From Gemmobacter caeruleus (GTDB taxonomy: Bacteria > Pseudomonadota > Alphaproteobacteria > Rhodobacterales > Rhodobacteraceae): DNA of 64,000 nt. Position numbers and translations under genes: made by a program. The notes below the pieces were generated by a model. The model did no database searches. It saw only the letters and a program-made list of their open reading frames with translations, and was not told the origin of the DNA. Position 1 is the first letter of the stretch; each line of letters begins with the position of its first letter. Positions 1-9,021 of this stretch are shown here, in pieces. Location: the NCBI RefSeq assembly GCF_008271655.1, contig NZ_VKKX01000052.1:176615-240614 (forward strand), given 5' to 3'.

Positions 1-718
1 TCACGATCAGCAGCGAAATGAAGCTGCCCATTTCCGGCAGCCGCGCGGCATGGACGAACCGAAAGATCGGCCGCGTCAGGAAATGTCCGACCAGGATGAT
101 CGCCGCCACGATGCCCAGCGTCAGCCCCGTCACCGCCCAGCCGGGCAACGATTGCACCAGCGACAGGATCGGCTCTGCCGCGCCCTCGGCCTCGGGCTTC
201 GGGGCGGCGCGGCTGGCCATCAGCGGGATCAGCGCCAGCATCGGCACCACCGCGATATCCTGCGCCAGCAGCACCGCAAAGGTGCTGCGCCCGCCCGGGC
301 TGCGCAGCAGGCCCTTTTCGGTCAGCGTCTGCAACACGATCGCGGTCGATGACAGCGCCAGCGTCAGGCCCAGCGTCAGCGCGACCTGCCAGCGTTCGTT
401 CATTCCCACCAGCAGCATCGCGATCAGCGCGGCGGTCAGGGCGACCTGAAGTCCGCCCAGCCCCAGCAGCTTGTGCCGCATCTCCCACAGGCTGCGGGGG
501 TGCAGCTCCAGCCCGATCAGGAACAGCATGACCACCACGCCGAATTCCGCGAAATGCTGAAGATCGTGATCCTGCCCCACCAGCCCGAGCGCGGGGCCCA
601 GCAGCAGACCAGAGGCGAGATAGCCCAGAACCGAGCCCAGCCCCAGCCTTACCGTGACCGGCACGATCAGCACGGCGGCGCCGAGATAATAGCTCGCAAG
701 AAGCAGCGCGTTTTCCAT
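1..718 (-). CDS. Monovalent cation:proton antiporter-2 family protein (KefB/KefC-like), 3' part cut by window edge
   Basis: About 239 N-terminal codons are visible, running leftwards off the window. The frame is open and very hydrophobic, with a chain of transmembrane helices and the CPA2 signature GVVVMLFLIGLELHPRSLW near residues 61-79, typical of KefB/KefC-type potassium/proton antiporters. Another conserved stretch, LALSSTAIVLQTLTEKG, lies near residue 120. The ATG at 716-718 gives the expected start in the first membrane helix. It would exchange K+ or Na+ for H+ across the inner membrane. Any C-terminal TrkA-N/RCK domain lies outside the window, so KefB and KefC types cannot be separated. 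It is divergent from nothing nearby: the next gene is also on the minus strand, 130 nt upstream. Confidence 0.85.
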   Translation of the reverse strand, partial: MENALLLASYYLGAAVLIVPVTVRLGLGSVLGYLASGLLLGPALGLVGQDHDLQHFAEFGVVVMLFLIGLELHPRSLWEMRHKLLGLGGLQVALTAALIAMLLVGMNERWQVALTLGLTLALSSTAIVLQTLTEKGLLRSPGGRSTFAVLLAQDIAVVPMLALIPLMASRAAPKPEAEGAAEPILSLVQSLPGWAVTGLTLGIVAAIILVGHFLTRPIFRFVHAARLPEMGSFISLLIV

Positions 719-849
719 GGGGTTACTATGGGCAAGCGGTGCCTGCGCGCAACCGGGCAAAGGCGGTCGCGCCGTCACGCTTTGCCGCAGACTGTTACAG
801 TTGCGCGATCCGGGGCAGGAAAGGCGCCCTTCTGCCCGCAAGGCGGGCA

Positions 850-3800
850 TCAGCTGCGCGGCATGCTCAGCGCCAGAATCCGGCCGCCCTTCTTGTAGCG
901 GACCTCGCTGTCGGTGATCGCGGCCACGGTGCCGCCGTCGATCCGGTCGCCGACCTTGACCTTCTTGTATTGCCCCGATCCGGTGCGGATCAGCGCATAG
1001 CGCCGCGAGGGGGTGCCATAGACCCCGATCAGGTTGGTCTTGGACAGGTTGATCGCATTCACAAAGGTCGCGTTCTTGGAGACCGAGGCCTTGGTCGGCA
1101 CCTTGGGTGCGGCGGCGGCCGGCGCGATATCCTCGTCCTCGCCGGGTTCGGCGGTGCGCGGCTGGCTGCGCGCGGCGCTGCGTTCGACGGGCTTTTCCGG
1201 CTCGGGTTCGGCGGCGCGGGGTTGGGTGCGCGGGCTGGCGGCGGCGGCGACGGCGGCCTGCACCCGGGCGTCGAAATTGCGCGGCTTGACCGGCGGGCGG
1301 CGCGAGATCGGCACCGCCAGCGGGCTGACCGGGCCAAGCCGCTGCGGCGCGGCGGCTGCGGCTGCGGCGGCAATCGCCTCGGCGGTGCTGTCCTCGGCTT
1401 GCGTCTCGGCCGCCGAAGCGGTGGCCGAGGCGGAAAGCGAGGCGGCGGCGGCAGCCTGGCGGGCCTCGTCGTCCAGGCGGCGCTGTTCGACCTGCCGGGC
1501 AATGCTGGCGGGGCGCAGGCGCGGGCGCAGGCTGGCCATGCGGCTTTCGGGCGGTATGGCCAGCGCGGCATCATCGGCGGCCGGGGTCTCCGGGCCTTTC
1601 AGGTCGGCGGGGCGCGGGCGGGGGCGAAAGCCCTGAAGCGCGGGGTCGGCATAGGGCTGCGCCGGGGCTGTGACCGGATCTGTCGCGGGATCTGTCGCCG
1701 GATCGGCGGCGGGGGCCGTGGCGGGCGGCGCCAGGGCCGCGATACTGTCGGGGCGCGGCGGCGGCACCCGGGCCGGGCGGCCCGCGACCAGGCGATAGCC
1801 GTCGGGGGTGACGATCCCGGCCTCGGTCGGGCGGATCAGGCCGTTTCCGTCGAATTCATATTGCGTGCCAAAGGGCGGTGGCGGCAGCGGCGCGACCGGG
1901 CCGGCATCGCCGCCGGTCGAGGGCAGCGGCGCCAGCGCCAACGCATCGCTGGCCGCCGGCGGCGCATCCATGGTGGACAGGATGATTTCGTCCTGATCGC
2001 CGCCGACCGGGGCGGGGGTGTCCACGGCCGCGGTCAGGCCGGTATCCTGCGGCGCCGCTTCGGGGGCAGCCTCGGGTGCCGCTTCCGCAGTGGTCTCGGC
2101 GGGCGCATCGGCGGGCAGCACCTCGCCATCGGCGGCGGCCTCATCCTCGGCCGAGGGGGCGGCGCCCGCCGGGGCGTCGGCCAGATTGGCGTCGGCCAGA
2201 TCGGGATCGGGGGCGGTGGCCTCAGGGGCCGTGCCATCTTGCGCCAGCGTTACCGGGTCTTCGCCGGTCGCGTCGTTGCGCGACAGCGAAATAGTGGACC
2301 AGGCCCCGATCGCCGCCAGCGCGAGCAGCAGGATCCCGGTCAGGATCAGCCCGAGGAAACGCGGCTTGCCGCGCATAGTCGCCGGCCGGCCCCGCAGCGG
2401 TGCCGACCGCGCCTGGCCCGGCGCGGGCGTGTCTTGCGGTGGCGGGGCGACCAGCGTGTCGGCGGCCTCGGCGCGGCTGGATTTCGCGGGCTTGCTGCGC
2501 CCGGCCAGCCCGGCGATGCCGGGGGCGGTCACCATGCCGGCGCCGGCCTTGGGCGCGGCCTTGGCCGGGGTCTTGCCCGGGCGCGGCGGTGCGGCACCCA
2601 ATGCGCCGGGGGCGGCGCCTTCGGTGCGGGCCTTGGCCAGCGCGGCCTGAAGCGCGGGCGCCATGGCGGGCGCCAGATCGGGCTCGGTCGCGTCGGCCGG
2701 ATCATAGGCGCGTGCCTCAGGGGCCGAGGCGGCGGTGGCCGGCGGGGTAAGCGGCGCCGCCGGGGCACGGCGATGCGAGGTGACCGAGGTCACCGACAGG
2801 CGGGGTGCGTCGCGCGGCTCCGCGGGCGCTGACGCGGCTTCGGTCGCGCGGTCGCGGCGCGTGCTGAAGGCGGGCGGTTCCTCGAAATCATCCTCGATCG
2901 GGTCGAGCGGCAGCAGCTCTGCCTCCAGCTCGGCCCCGGCCAGATCATCGAGATCGGGCGCAAACTCCGCCGTGCCCCGCTGCGCTGACGCAAAGACCGG
3001 CGGGCGCTCGATCTCGGGTTCTGGTTCGGGCTGCGCGGCAGGCGATGACCTCGGGGTCACGGGCGGAATGACGACGGGCGGGGCCGGCGCAGCGTCGGCC
3101 AGCGGCGGCGTCAGATCGAACACCGCCTGAAACGGCGGTTCCTCGACCGGCGCCATGGGGGCAGGTTCCGGCGCGGCGGACTCGGCGATCACCGTTTCGG
3201 GCAGATCGGCTGCCGTGGCAAGCTCGGCCGGCGGATCCTCGGGAAGATCGGGCCAGATTTCGACCGGCATTTCCTCGTCCGGCACTTCCTCGGGCGCCTG
3301 CCAGGGGGCCTCGGCGGGAATTTCGACCGGAATTTCGGCGGGGGCTTCGCCGGGAAGCTCCTCGGGCAGTTCCTCGGGCCACTCCTCCGGCGCGGGGTCG
3401 GGCAGGAATTCCGGCTCGGGCTGGATTTCGGGCTGCGGGATGATTTCGGGTTCGGGCTGCGGTTCCGGCTCCGGCTCGGGTTGAACCTCCGGCTCCGGCT
3501 GCACCTCGGGCGCGGCGGCGGCCGGCTCGGCCCGATGGACGCGCGCGGCCTCGCCCCGGGTGATCGCGCTGACCGGCTCGGCGTCGCGTTCGACCACCTC
3601 GCCGGCGCCCAGCAGGCTGGCCGCCATCTGCGACGGACCAAACCACGGCTCGCCCGTGAACAGCGCCGGATCGGGGCGCGCGACAAAGGAAACCGGGTTG
3701 AAACGGTGATCGGCGGCAAAGGCCTCGGCCTCGTGCAGCGTGTCGCGGGCGACGACGGCGACCTGAACCTCATGCCCGTCGCCGGCCCAGTCAAAGACCA

Positions 3801-4101
3801 GATCGGCCACATCATAGGGCGTCCGCCCCTCCAGCCCGCGGCGGATCTGCGCCTCGCGCGCGGCATCGGTCGGGCCCGGCGCCTCCAGCGTCAGGTAAAG
3901 CACCTGATCCTCGGGCAGGATCAACTTGGTTGCCACGCCATGCGGCGCCAGCCCCAAGGCAGAGCGCCGCAGATAGGACAGCGCCTCGGCCAGATCGGGG
4001 GCCTCGATGCCGGTGCTGCCGATTTCCAGCCAGCCGCGCGCGGTGCGATGCAGCAGGCCGATACTGTCGGACGTGAAGGAAAGGGCGAAGTTCGGTTTCA
4101 T
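850..4101 (-). CDS. Large acidic single-span membrane protein with GspL/PilM-like N-terminus and GspC/PilP-like C-terminus
   Basis: A 1083-residue protein. Residues about 1-150 look like the cytoplasmic actin-like domain of GspL/PilM proteins (start MKPNFALSFTSDSIGLLHR, then repeated strand/helix units). Residues about 190-320 are a low-complexity Pro/Glu tract, and the middle is Ala/Pro/Glu-rich and probably disordered. A single transmembrane segment lies at about 582-606 (FLGLILTGILLLALAAIGAW). Another disordered stretch follows, and the last 75 residues (GVYGTPSRRYALIRTGSG, then VKVGDRIDGGTVAAI) resemble the periplasmic homology region of GspC/PilP. The layout would join cytoplasmic and periplasmic parts of a secretion or pilus platform, yet no other type II secretion genes are nearby. 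The assignment of both ends is inference from pattern. Roseobacter homologues are often mislabelled translation initiation factor 2. Confidence 0.7.
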   Translation of the reverse strand: MKPNFALSFTSDSIGLLHRTARGWLEIGSTGIEAPDLAEALSYLRRSALGLAPHGVATKLILPEDQVLYLTLEAPGPTDAAREAQIRRGLEGRTPYDVADLVFDWAGDGHEVQVAVVARDTLHEAEAFAADHRFNPVSFVARPDPALFTGEPWFGPSQMAASLLGAGEVVERDAEPVSAITRGEAARVHRAEPAAAAPEVQPEPEVQPEPEPEPQPEPEIIPQPEIQPEPEFLPDPAPEEWPEELPEELPGEAPAEIPVEIPAEAPWQAPEEVPDEEMPVEIWPDLPEDPPAELATAADLPETVIAESAAPEPAPMAPVEEPPFQAVFDLTPPLADAAPAPPVVIPPVTPRSSPAAQPEPEPEIERPPVFASAQRGTAEFAPDLDDLAGAELEAELLPLDPIEDDFEEPPAFSTRRDRATEAASAPAEPRDAPRLSVTSVTSHRRAPAAPLTPPATAASAPEARAYDPADATEPDLAPAMAPALQAALAKARTEGAAPGALGAAPPRPGKTPAKAAPKAGAGMVTAPGIAGLAGRSKPAKSSRAEAADTLVAPPPQDTPAPGQARSAPLRGRPATMRGKPRFLGLILTGILLLALAAIGAWSTISLSRNDATGEDPVTLAQDGTAPEATAPDPDLADANLADAPAGAAPSAEDEAAADGEVLPADAPAETTAEAAPEAAPEAAPQDTGLTAAVDTPAPVGGDQDEIILSTMDAPPAASDALALAPLPSTGGDAGPVAPLPPPPFGTQYEFDGNGLIRPTEAGIVTPDGYRLVAGRPARVPPPRPDSIAALAPPATAPAADPATDPATDPVTAPAQPYADPALQGFRPRPRPADLKGPETPAADDAALAIPPESRMASLRPRLRPASIARQVEQRRLDDEARQAAAAASLSASATASAAETQAEDSTAEAIAAAAAAAAPQRLGPVSPLAVPISRRPPVKPRNFDARVQAAVAAAASPRTQPRAAEPEPEKPVERSAARSQPRTAEPGEDEDIAPAAAAPKVPTKASVSKNATFVNAINLSKTNLIGVYGTPSRRYALIRTGSGQYKKVKVGDRIDGGTVAAITDSEVRYKKGGRILALSMPRS

Positions 4102-4276
4102 TTCTTAGGGTCTAGCACAGCTCGGGACAGGGGAGGGAGTCGCATGCGGCCTGTGCGGCGACACCTATAGCAGCTTTCCGCCGAAAGAAAGAAAAACACC
4201 CGTGAACGCGCCAAGGAAACACTTATCTGCTGCGTCAGACGGTGTGATTGTCGCAAAAGGTCAAGGAGGACTGTAA

Positions 4277-5029
4277 ATGCGCAACCGGATGAAACAAGAG
4301 GCGCGCGCGGTGGCGGTGCTGGCCCTGGCGGGTCTGATGGCGCTGCCCATGGTGGCGACCCCGGCCGGCGCCCAGACCGCAACAGAGGGGCAGATCCGCA
4401 TGGAACAGGGCCAGATCACGGTGCAGGGCGAGGGCCGGGTGGAAAACGCGCCCGACATGGCGGTGATCACGCTGGGCGTCACCACGCCCGGCGACAGCGC
4501 GGCGGTGGCGCTGGCCGCCAATTCCGCGGCGATCGCGCAGGTTCTGGCCAATCTCAAGGCCGCGGGGGTCGCGGATCGCGACATCCAGACCACCGGTCTT
4601 TCGATCAGCCCCGACTGGCAGAGCGACAGCTTCAAGAGCAGCTCGCGCATCGCGGGCTATATCGCCTCGAACATGGTCACCGTGCGGGTGCGCGCGCTGG
4701 ACACGCTGGGCGCCACGCTGGATGCGGCGGTGAAGGATGGGGCCAACACGCTGAACGGGGTGGAATTCGCGCTGCTCGACCCCGCGCCGGCCCTGGCCGA
4801 GGCGCGCCGTCGCGCGGTGGCCGATGCGCTGGCCAAGGCCGGCTTGCTGGCCGAGGCGGCAGGGGTGAAGCTCGGCTCGATCCGCGCCATTCACGAGGGC
4901 GGCGGCGCGCAGCCGCCGATGCCGATGATGCGCATGTCCGCCGATCAGGCCATGGGCGCGGTGCCGGTGGCGGCCGGGGAGCTGACCACCTCGGCCATGG
5001 TGACGATCGTCTGGGATCTGGCCGGCTGA
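4277..5029 (+). CDS. SIMPL-domain (DUF541) periplasmic protein
   Basis: A 250-residue secreted protein. The N-terminus is a clear signal peptide (basic MRNRMKQEAR, hydrophobic core AVLALAGLMALPMVATPAGA, likely cut after GAQ). The rest matches the SIMPL/DUF541 fold: an early strand ITVQGEGRVENAPDMAVITLGV, a long helical Ala-rich region, and the closing strand TTSAMVTIVWDLAG. Family members are periplasmic or outer-membrane associated and have been linked to oxidative stress (YggE), but the biochemical role is unknown. The start has an excellent ribosome site (AAGGAGGA, 6-7 nt before ATG). It stands alone, divergent from the gene ending at 4101 with a 175-nt shared promoter region. Confidence 0.85.
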   Translation: MRNRMKQEARAVAVLALAGLMALPMVATPAGAQTATEGQIRMEQGQITVQGEGRVENAPDMAVITLGVTTPGDSAAVALAANSAAIAQVLANLKAAGVADRDIQTTGLSISPDWQSDSFKSSSRIAGYIASNMVTVRVRALDTLGATLDAAVKDGANTLNGVEFALLDPAPALAEARRRAVADALAKAGLLAEAAGVKLGSIRAIHEGGGAQPPMPMMRMSADQAMGAVPVAAGELTTSAMVTIVWDLAG

Positions 5030-5115
5030 GACCGGGGCCGAACGCGCTTTCCCTTTCGGGCAAAGCGGATTAGCCTCCGCGCCGCAATCGGAACGGCGGC
5101 GCGGAAGGCGGAACC

Positions 5116-6855
5116 ATGATCGACAGCCAGACAGGAAAACGCCTTGCCATGACCGCGACCGGCGCGGCGGCGGGCCTGTCCTTCTTTCTGCTGGGGCAGG
5201 TGCTGGAGCGCGAGATGCTGGGCGAACGCGCGGCCATGGCGCTCATGGTGCTGGCGGTCGTGTTCTTCACCGCCCTTCTGGGCATGGCGGGGCCGCTGCG
5301 ACTGGGTCGGGCGGCGGCGCTGGCGGCGGGGCAGGCGGTGGCGGTCGCTGCGCTGCTGTTCTGGGGCAGCTTCCGCTACGGGGCGCTGTCGGATTTCTTC
5401 AATACGCCGGTGCCGTTTCTGGCGGCTTTCGTGCTGGTCTTCGTGCCCATGCCCTTTCTGGTCGCCGCCGCGACAAGGGGCTGGCGCGATTACCCGACCC
5501 TGTTCAACGAAGCCTGGACCATCGTGATCCGCTATGCCGCGGCCTGGCTCTTTGTCGGGCTGGTCTGGGCGGTGCTGTTCGTGTCGGACCTGCTGTTGCG
5601 CATGGTGGGCGTGCCGGTGATCGCGCATCTGATGGAACAGCCGCTGTTCGGCTTTGTCCTCAGCGGGGCGATGCTGGGCCTTGGCATCGCGGTGGTGGAC
5701 GAGATGGCGGATGTCGTCTCGCCCTATCTGGTGCTGCGGCTGCTGCGGCTGTTGCTGGTGCCGGTGGTGCTGGTGGTGGCGGTCTTTCTGCTGGTGCTGC
5801 CGCTGCGCGGTCTGGACCGGCTGTTTGGCCAGCTTTCGGCGGCGGCCACGCTTTTGAGCATCGCGGCGCTTGGCGCCACGCTGGTCACCGCCGCGCTGGA
5901 CCAGTCGGAGGAGGAGGCGACGCGCTCCGTTCCGGTGCGGGCGGCGGCGCGGCTCATGGCGGCGCTGATCCTGGCGCCGGCGGGGCTGGGGGCCTGGGCG
6001 GTCTGGCTGCGCGTGCAACAATATGGCTGGACGCCCGACCGCGTCTTTGCCGGCTGCGTGGCGGCACTCGGGCTGGGCTATGGCGTGCTGTATCTGGCGG
6101 CGGTGCTGCGCGGGCGCGGCTGGGAGGCGCGGCTGCGGCGCGCCAATATCCATATGGCGCTGGCGTTGCTGGCGCTGGCGGTGCTGATCTTCACGCCGCT
6201 TCTCAGCCCCGAAGGGATCGCCGCGCGCAGCCAACTCGCGCGCTATGAGGCGGGCCGGGTGACGGCGGCGCGGCTCGATCTGGCGGGGCTGGAGGATTGG
6301 GGCAGGCCGGGTGCCGCTGCGCTGGCGCGGCTGGCCACGCTGGCCGAGGCCCCGGGCCAGGAGGCGTTGCGCGCCCGTCTCGCCGATCGCAGCCAGCAGG
6401 CCGAGGTCGCCGGCCGCGATGCCGAAAGCCTGCGTGCGGAACTGGCGGCGCTGATGCCGCTGCGCCCCGCGACCGAAACCGCGCTGCGCGACACCATCCT
6501 GGCCAGCCGGCAGGATTACGAATTGCAGGACTGGCTGTCGGCCTGCCGGCGCAGCCTGCCCGGCGGCCAGCCCGCCTGCGTGATGCTGGTCGCGGATTTC
6601 TGGGCCGATCTGCAGGGGTCAGAGGTCGCGGTGCTGACCCTGTCGGAGGATCAATGGCTTGCCGGTGCCGGCTTTGTGCTGCGTGATGCCTTGTGGGAAT
6701 GGCGCGAATTGCGCCCGTCGGGCGAGGCGATGCCGCGCGGCGCGGCGGCCGAGATCCTGTTGCAGGAACTGCTCGCGGCCCCGGCGCCGCAGTTGGTGCC
6801 GCTGCCGGGGCAGATGATCCCGGCGCAGGGCGGCGGGCTGATCCTGATGCGCTGA
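5116..6855 (+). CDS. DUF4153-domain multi-pass membrane protein
   Basis: A 579-residue integral membrane protein. The N-terminal ~370 residues carry about ten to eleven hydrophobic helices, starting FFLLGQVLEREMLGERAAM, and match the DUF4153 family by general layout. The C-terminal ~200 residues are soluble and helical with a Glu/Arg-rich pattern and a small region with two cysteines (SACRRSLPGGQPACVM). Function is unknown for the family. The start is supported by GGAAGG upstream of the ATG. It is separated from the SIMPL gene by 86 nt and from the H-NOX gene by 64 nt, so co-transcription is possible but not shown. Confidence 0.75.
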   Translation: MIDSQTGKRLAMTATGAAAGLSFFLLGQVLEREMLGERAAMALMVLAVVFFTALLGMAGPLRLGRAAALAAGQAVAVAALLFWGSFRYGALSDFFNTPVPFLAAFVLVFVPMPFLVAAATRGWRDYPTLFNEAWTIVIRYAAAWLFVGLVWAVLFVSDLLLRMVGVPVIAHLMEQPLFGFVLSGAMLGLGIAVVDEMADVVSPYLVLRLLRLLLVPVVLVVAVFLLVLPLRGLDRLFGQLSAAATLLSIAALGATLVTAALDQSEEEATRSVPVRAAARLMAALILAPAGLGAWAVWLRVQQYGWTPDRVFAGCVAALGLGYGVLYLAAVLRGRGWEARLRRANIHMALALLALAVLIFTPLLSPEGIAARSQLARYEAGRVTAARLDLAGLEDWGRPGAAALARLATLAEAPGQEALRARLADRSQQAEVAGRDAESLRAELAALMPLRPATETALRDTILASRQDYELQDWLSACRRSLPGGQPACVMLVADFWADLQGSEVAVLTLSEDQWLAGAGFVLRDALWEWRELRPSGEAMPRGAAAEILLQELLAAPAPQLVPLPGQMIPAQGGGLILMR

Positions 6856-6919
6856 GCGCGCGCGATAAGCGATTGTTAAACCTTGGGGCCTAGGCTCATC
6901 GGGAATCAGGGGGTTTCCG

Positions 6920-7522
6920 ATGCACGGACTCATCAACCGTTCGATCCAGTGCTTTCTGCGCGATACCTATGGCGCGGGATGCTGGGCCGATGTCGCCCGG
7001 CAGGCCCGGTTGGGATTCGACAGTTTCGAACCCATGCTGAGCTATGATGACGCGCTGACCGATGCGGTGCTGGATGTGGCCTCGGCCCGGCTGGGGCGGC
7101 CCCGCGATACGGTGCTGGAGGATCTGGGGATCTACCTCGTCTCGCATCCCAATGTGCAAAGGCTGCGCCGGCTCTTGCGGTTCGGCGGTGTGGGCTATGC
7201 CGATTTCCTGCATTCGCTGGAGGATCTGCCCGGTCGCGCCCGGCTGGCACTGCCCGATGTCGATCTGCCGCAACTGGAACTGACCGACCATTCCGCAACC
7301 GAATTCACGCTGGTCTGCCGCTCGGGCCTGCGTGGGGCGGGGCATGTCGTGGCGGGTATCCTGCGGGCCATGGCCGATGATTACGGCGCGCTGTCGCTGG
7401 TGGAACATCGCGGCGTGGCACCCGGCAGCACCGGGGGCGAGGTGATCGGCATCACGCTGGCCGAAACCGCCTTTACCCCGGGCCGCCGTTTCGATCTCGC
7501 ATTGGAAAGCGGGGCATCGTGA
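6920..7522 (+). CDS. H-NOX (heme NO-binding) fold protein lacking the proximal heme histidine
   Basis: A 200-residue protein with the H-NOX opening MHGLINRSIQCFLRDTYG and the family's helical then alpha/beta layout. In canonical H-NOX proteins the heme iron is held by a His in the helix ending NLDNLH or HDVIH. The aligned position here is Pro104 (HSLEDLPGRARL), with the same 13-residue spacing to a following conserved LP. The YxSxR heme-propionate motif is also altered (CRSGL at 133-137, only the Ser kept). So heme binding in the usual way is unlikely from the sequence; His76 and His98 are the nearest alternative ligands. The next gene, overlapping the stop, has an HNOBA sensor domain and a GGDEF domain, the classic H-NOX partner arrangement, so this protein probably still regulates c-di-GMP synthesis by protein contact. 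Ribosome site CAGGGGG precedes the ATG. Confidence 0.8.
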   Translation: MHGLINRSIQCFLRDTYGAGCWADVARQARLGFDSFEPMLSYDDALTDAVLDVASARLGRPRDTVLEDLGIYLVSHPNVQRLRRLLRFGGVGYADFLHSLEDLPGRARLALPDVDLPQLELTDHSATEFTLVCRSGLRGAGHVVAGILRAMADDYGALSLVEHRGVAPGSTGGEVIGITLAETAFTPGRRFDLALESGAS

Positions 7523-8553
7523 TGCTGCATATGACCCCGCCTGCGGGCATGATCGGGGCCTTCGGCCTGCCGCAGGCCGCGCTTGATACGCTGATGCCCA
7601 TGCATCTGGTGCTGGACATGCAGGGAACCGTCCTCGGATGCGGACCCACATTGGCCAAGCTTTTTGACGATGGGGCGGTCACCGGGCAGCAGTTTTTCGA
7701 CCTGTTCGAACTGCGCCGCCCCTCGGGGGTGACTGATCTGCCCGGGTTGCTGGCGCGGGCGGGTGCGCGGCTCTACCTCGTGCCGCGCGGCCAGCCGGGC
7801 CGGGTGCTGCGCGGGGTCTCCATGCCGCTGGCGGGCGGGCAGGGGCTGGTGCTGAACCTGTCCTTCGGCATCGGCCTGGTGGAGGCCGTGCGCGATCACG
7901 GTCTGACAGATGCCGATTTCGCCGCCACCGATCTGGCGATCGAGCTGCTTTATGTGGTCGAGGCCAAATCCGCGGTGATGGAGGAATTGCGCGGTCTGAA
8001 CCTGCGGCTGCAAGGCGCGAAATCCGCGGCCGAGGAACAGGCGATGACCGACACGCTGACCGGCCTGCGCAACCGCCGTGCGCTGGATCTGATGTTGGGG
8101 CAGGTGATGGCGGGGCCGGGCAGTCTGGGGCTGATGCATCTCGATCTCGATTATTTCAAGGCCGTGAACGACACGCTGGGCCATGCCGCCGGGGATGAGG
8201 TGCTGCGCGTCGTCGCCCGGGTGCTGACCGAGGAGACCCGCGCCGGGGATACCGTGGCGCGGGTGGGCGGCGATGAATTCGTGTTGCTGCTGCCCGGCGT
8301 GGGCGATCCCGCCCGGATGCGCCAGATCGCGCAGCGCATCATCGCGCGTCTGACCGAACCGATTCCGTTTGAGGGTACCTTTTGCCGCATCGCGGCCTCG
8401 GCAGGGTTCACCCTGTCGATCACCCATCCGCGCCCGGCGGCCGCGACCTTGCTCAACCATGCCGATCAGGCGCTCTATCGGGCCAAGCGCGCCGGGCGCG
8501 GGCGCGTCATGCAGTTCGAGCCAGGGGCGGACGATCCCGACGGCGTGGCATGA
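7522..8553 (+). CDS. Diguanylate cyclase with N-terminal HNOBA (H-NOX-associated PAS-like) domain
   Basis: A 343-residue protein. Residues about 20-125 match the HNOBA domain (MPMHLVLDMQGTVLGCGP, typical of proteins that dock on H-NOX). A short coiled coil follows (about 155-175, EELRGLNLRLQGAKSAAEEQ), then a complete GGDEF domain (DTLTGLRNRRALD, then GGDEF at about 249-253). The RxxD product-inhibition site (RAGD) sits five residues before GGDEF, so the enzyme should make c-di-GMP from two GTP and be feedback inhibited. The ATG overlaps the H-NOX stop by one base (TGATG); a GTG at 7519 is an alternative start. The gene pair forms a two-component gas or redox sensing unit in principle, although its H-NOX partner lacks the heme ligand. 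Confidence 0.88.
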   Translation: MLHMTPPAGMIGAFGLPQAALDTLMPMHLVLDMQGTVLGCGPTLAKLFDDGAVTGQQFFDLFELRRPSGVTDLPGLLARAGARLYLVPRGQPGRVLRGVSMPLAGGQGLVLNLSFGIGLVEAVRDHGLTDADFAATDLAIELLYVVEAKSAVMEELRGLNLRLQGAKSAAEEQAMTDTLTGLRNRRALDLMLGQVMAGPGSLGLMHLDLDYFKAVNDTLGHAAGDEVLRVVARVLTEETRAGDTVARVGGDEFVLLLPGVGDPARMRQIAQRIIARLTEPIPFEGTFCRIAASAGFTLSITHPRPAAATLLNHADQALYRAKRAGRGRVMQFEPGADDPDGVA

Positions 8554-8673
8554 TCATCGGCTTCGACCGCGTGGCGGGCAGCATGATATACGGCGTTGCC
8601 GGCTTGATGCTCGCCGCGATGACAAAGCTGTTTTCGCTTTACCTGCGGACCGATTCGGGCGCAGGTCGCAGGC

Positions 8674-9021
8674 ATGACCGCATCTGGACGGCTTCCGGGC
8701 CATCATCTCCTGCTGGATTTCGAGGGCGCGCGCAGCCTGGAGGGCGCGGCGGTCGATGCCGCCTTGCGCGCCGCGGCGACGGCGGCAGGGGCGACGGCAC
8801 TTCAGCTCATGCTCCACCCCTTTCCCGGTGGCGGGATGACCGGGGTTCTGTTGCTCGCGGAATCGCATATCTCTGTGCATACTTGGCCCGAACGTGGCTT
8901 CGTGGCGCTGGATGTCTTTCTCTGTGGCGGGGCCGATATCGCAGCGGCGCGGGCGGCGTTGGAGGCGGCCTTTCGGCCGACAACTGTGACCGCGACCCTC
9001 GTGACGCGCGGACAGGCCTAG
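8674..9021 (+). CDS. speD: S-adenosylmethionine decarboxylase proenzyme
   Basis: A 115-residue, prokaryotic class 1B-type enzyme. It decarboxylates S-adenosylmethionine to supply the aminopropyl donor for spermidine synthesis. The self-cleavage motif is intact: LLAESHISVHTWPE, with Glu63-Ser64 as the cleavage bond and Ser64 becoming the pyruvoyl group; His69 and the early GHHLLLDFEG strand also fit. Its 3' end overlaps the 3' end of the convergent spermidine-synthase-like gene by four bases, so the two enzymes of the same pathway sit tail to tail. The 120 nt between the GGDEF gene and speD hold nothing else I could recognise. Confidence 0.93.
   Translation: MTASGRLPGHHLLLDFEGARSLEGAAVDAALRAAATAAGATALQLMLHPFPGGGMTGVLLLAESHISVHTWPERGFVALDVFLCGGADIAAARAALEAAFRPTTVTATLVTRGQA

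Noticed and set aside
739..2832. 697-codon open frame on the plus strand
   Set aside because: It is antisense to the strongly patterned 1083-residue minus-strand protein and its composition (Arg/Gly-rich) is typical of shadow frames in GC-rich DNA.
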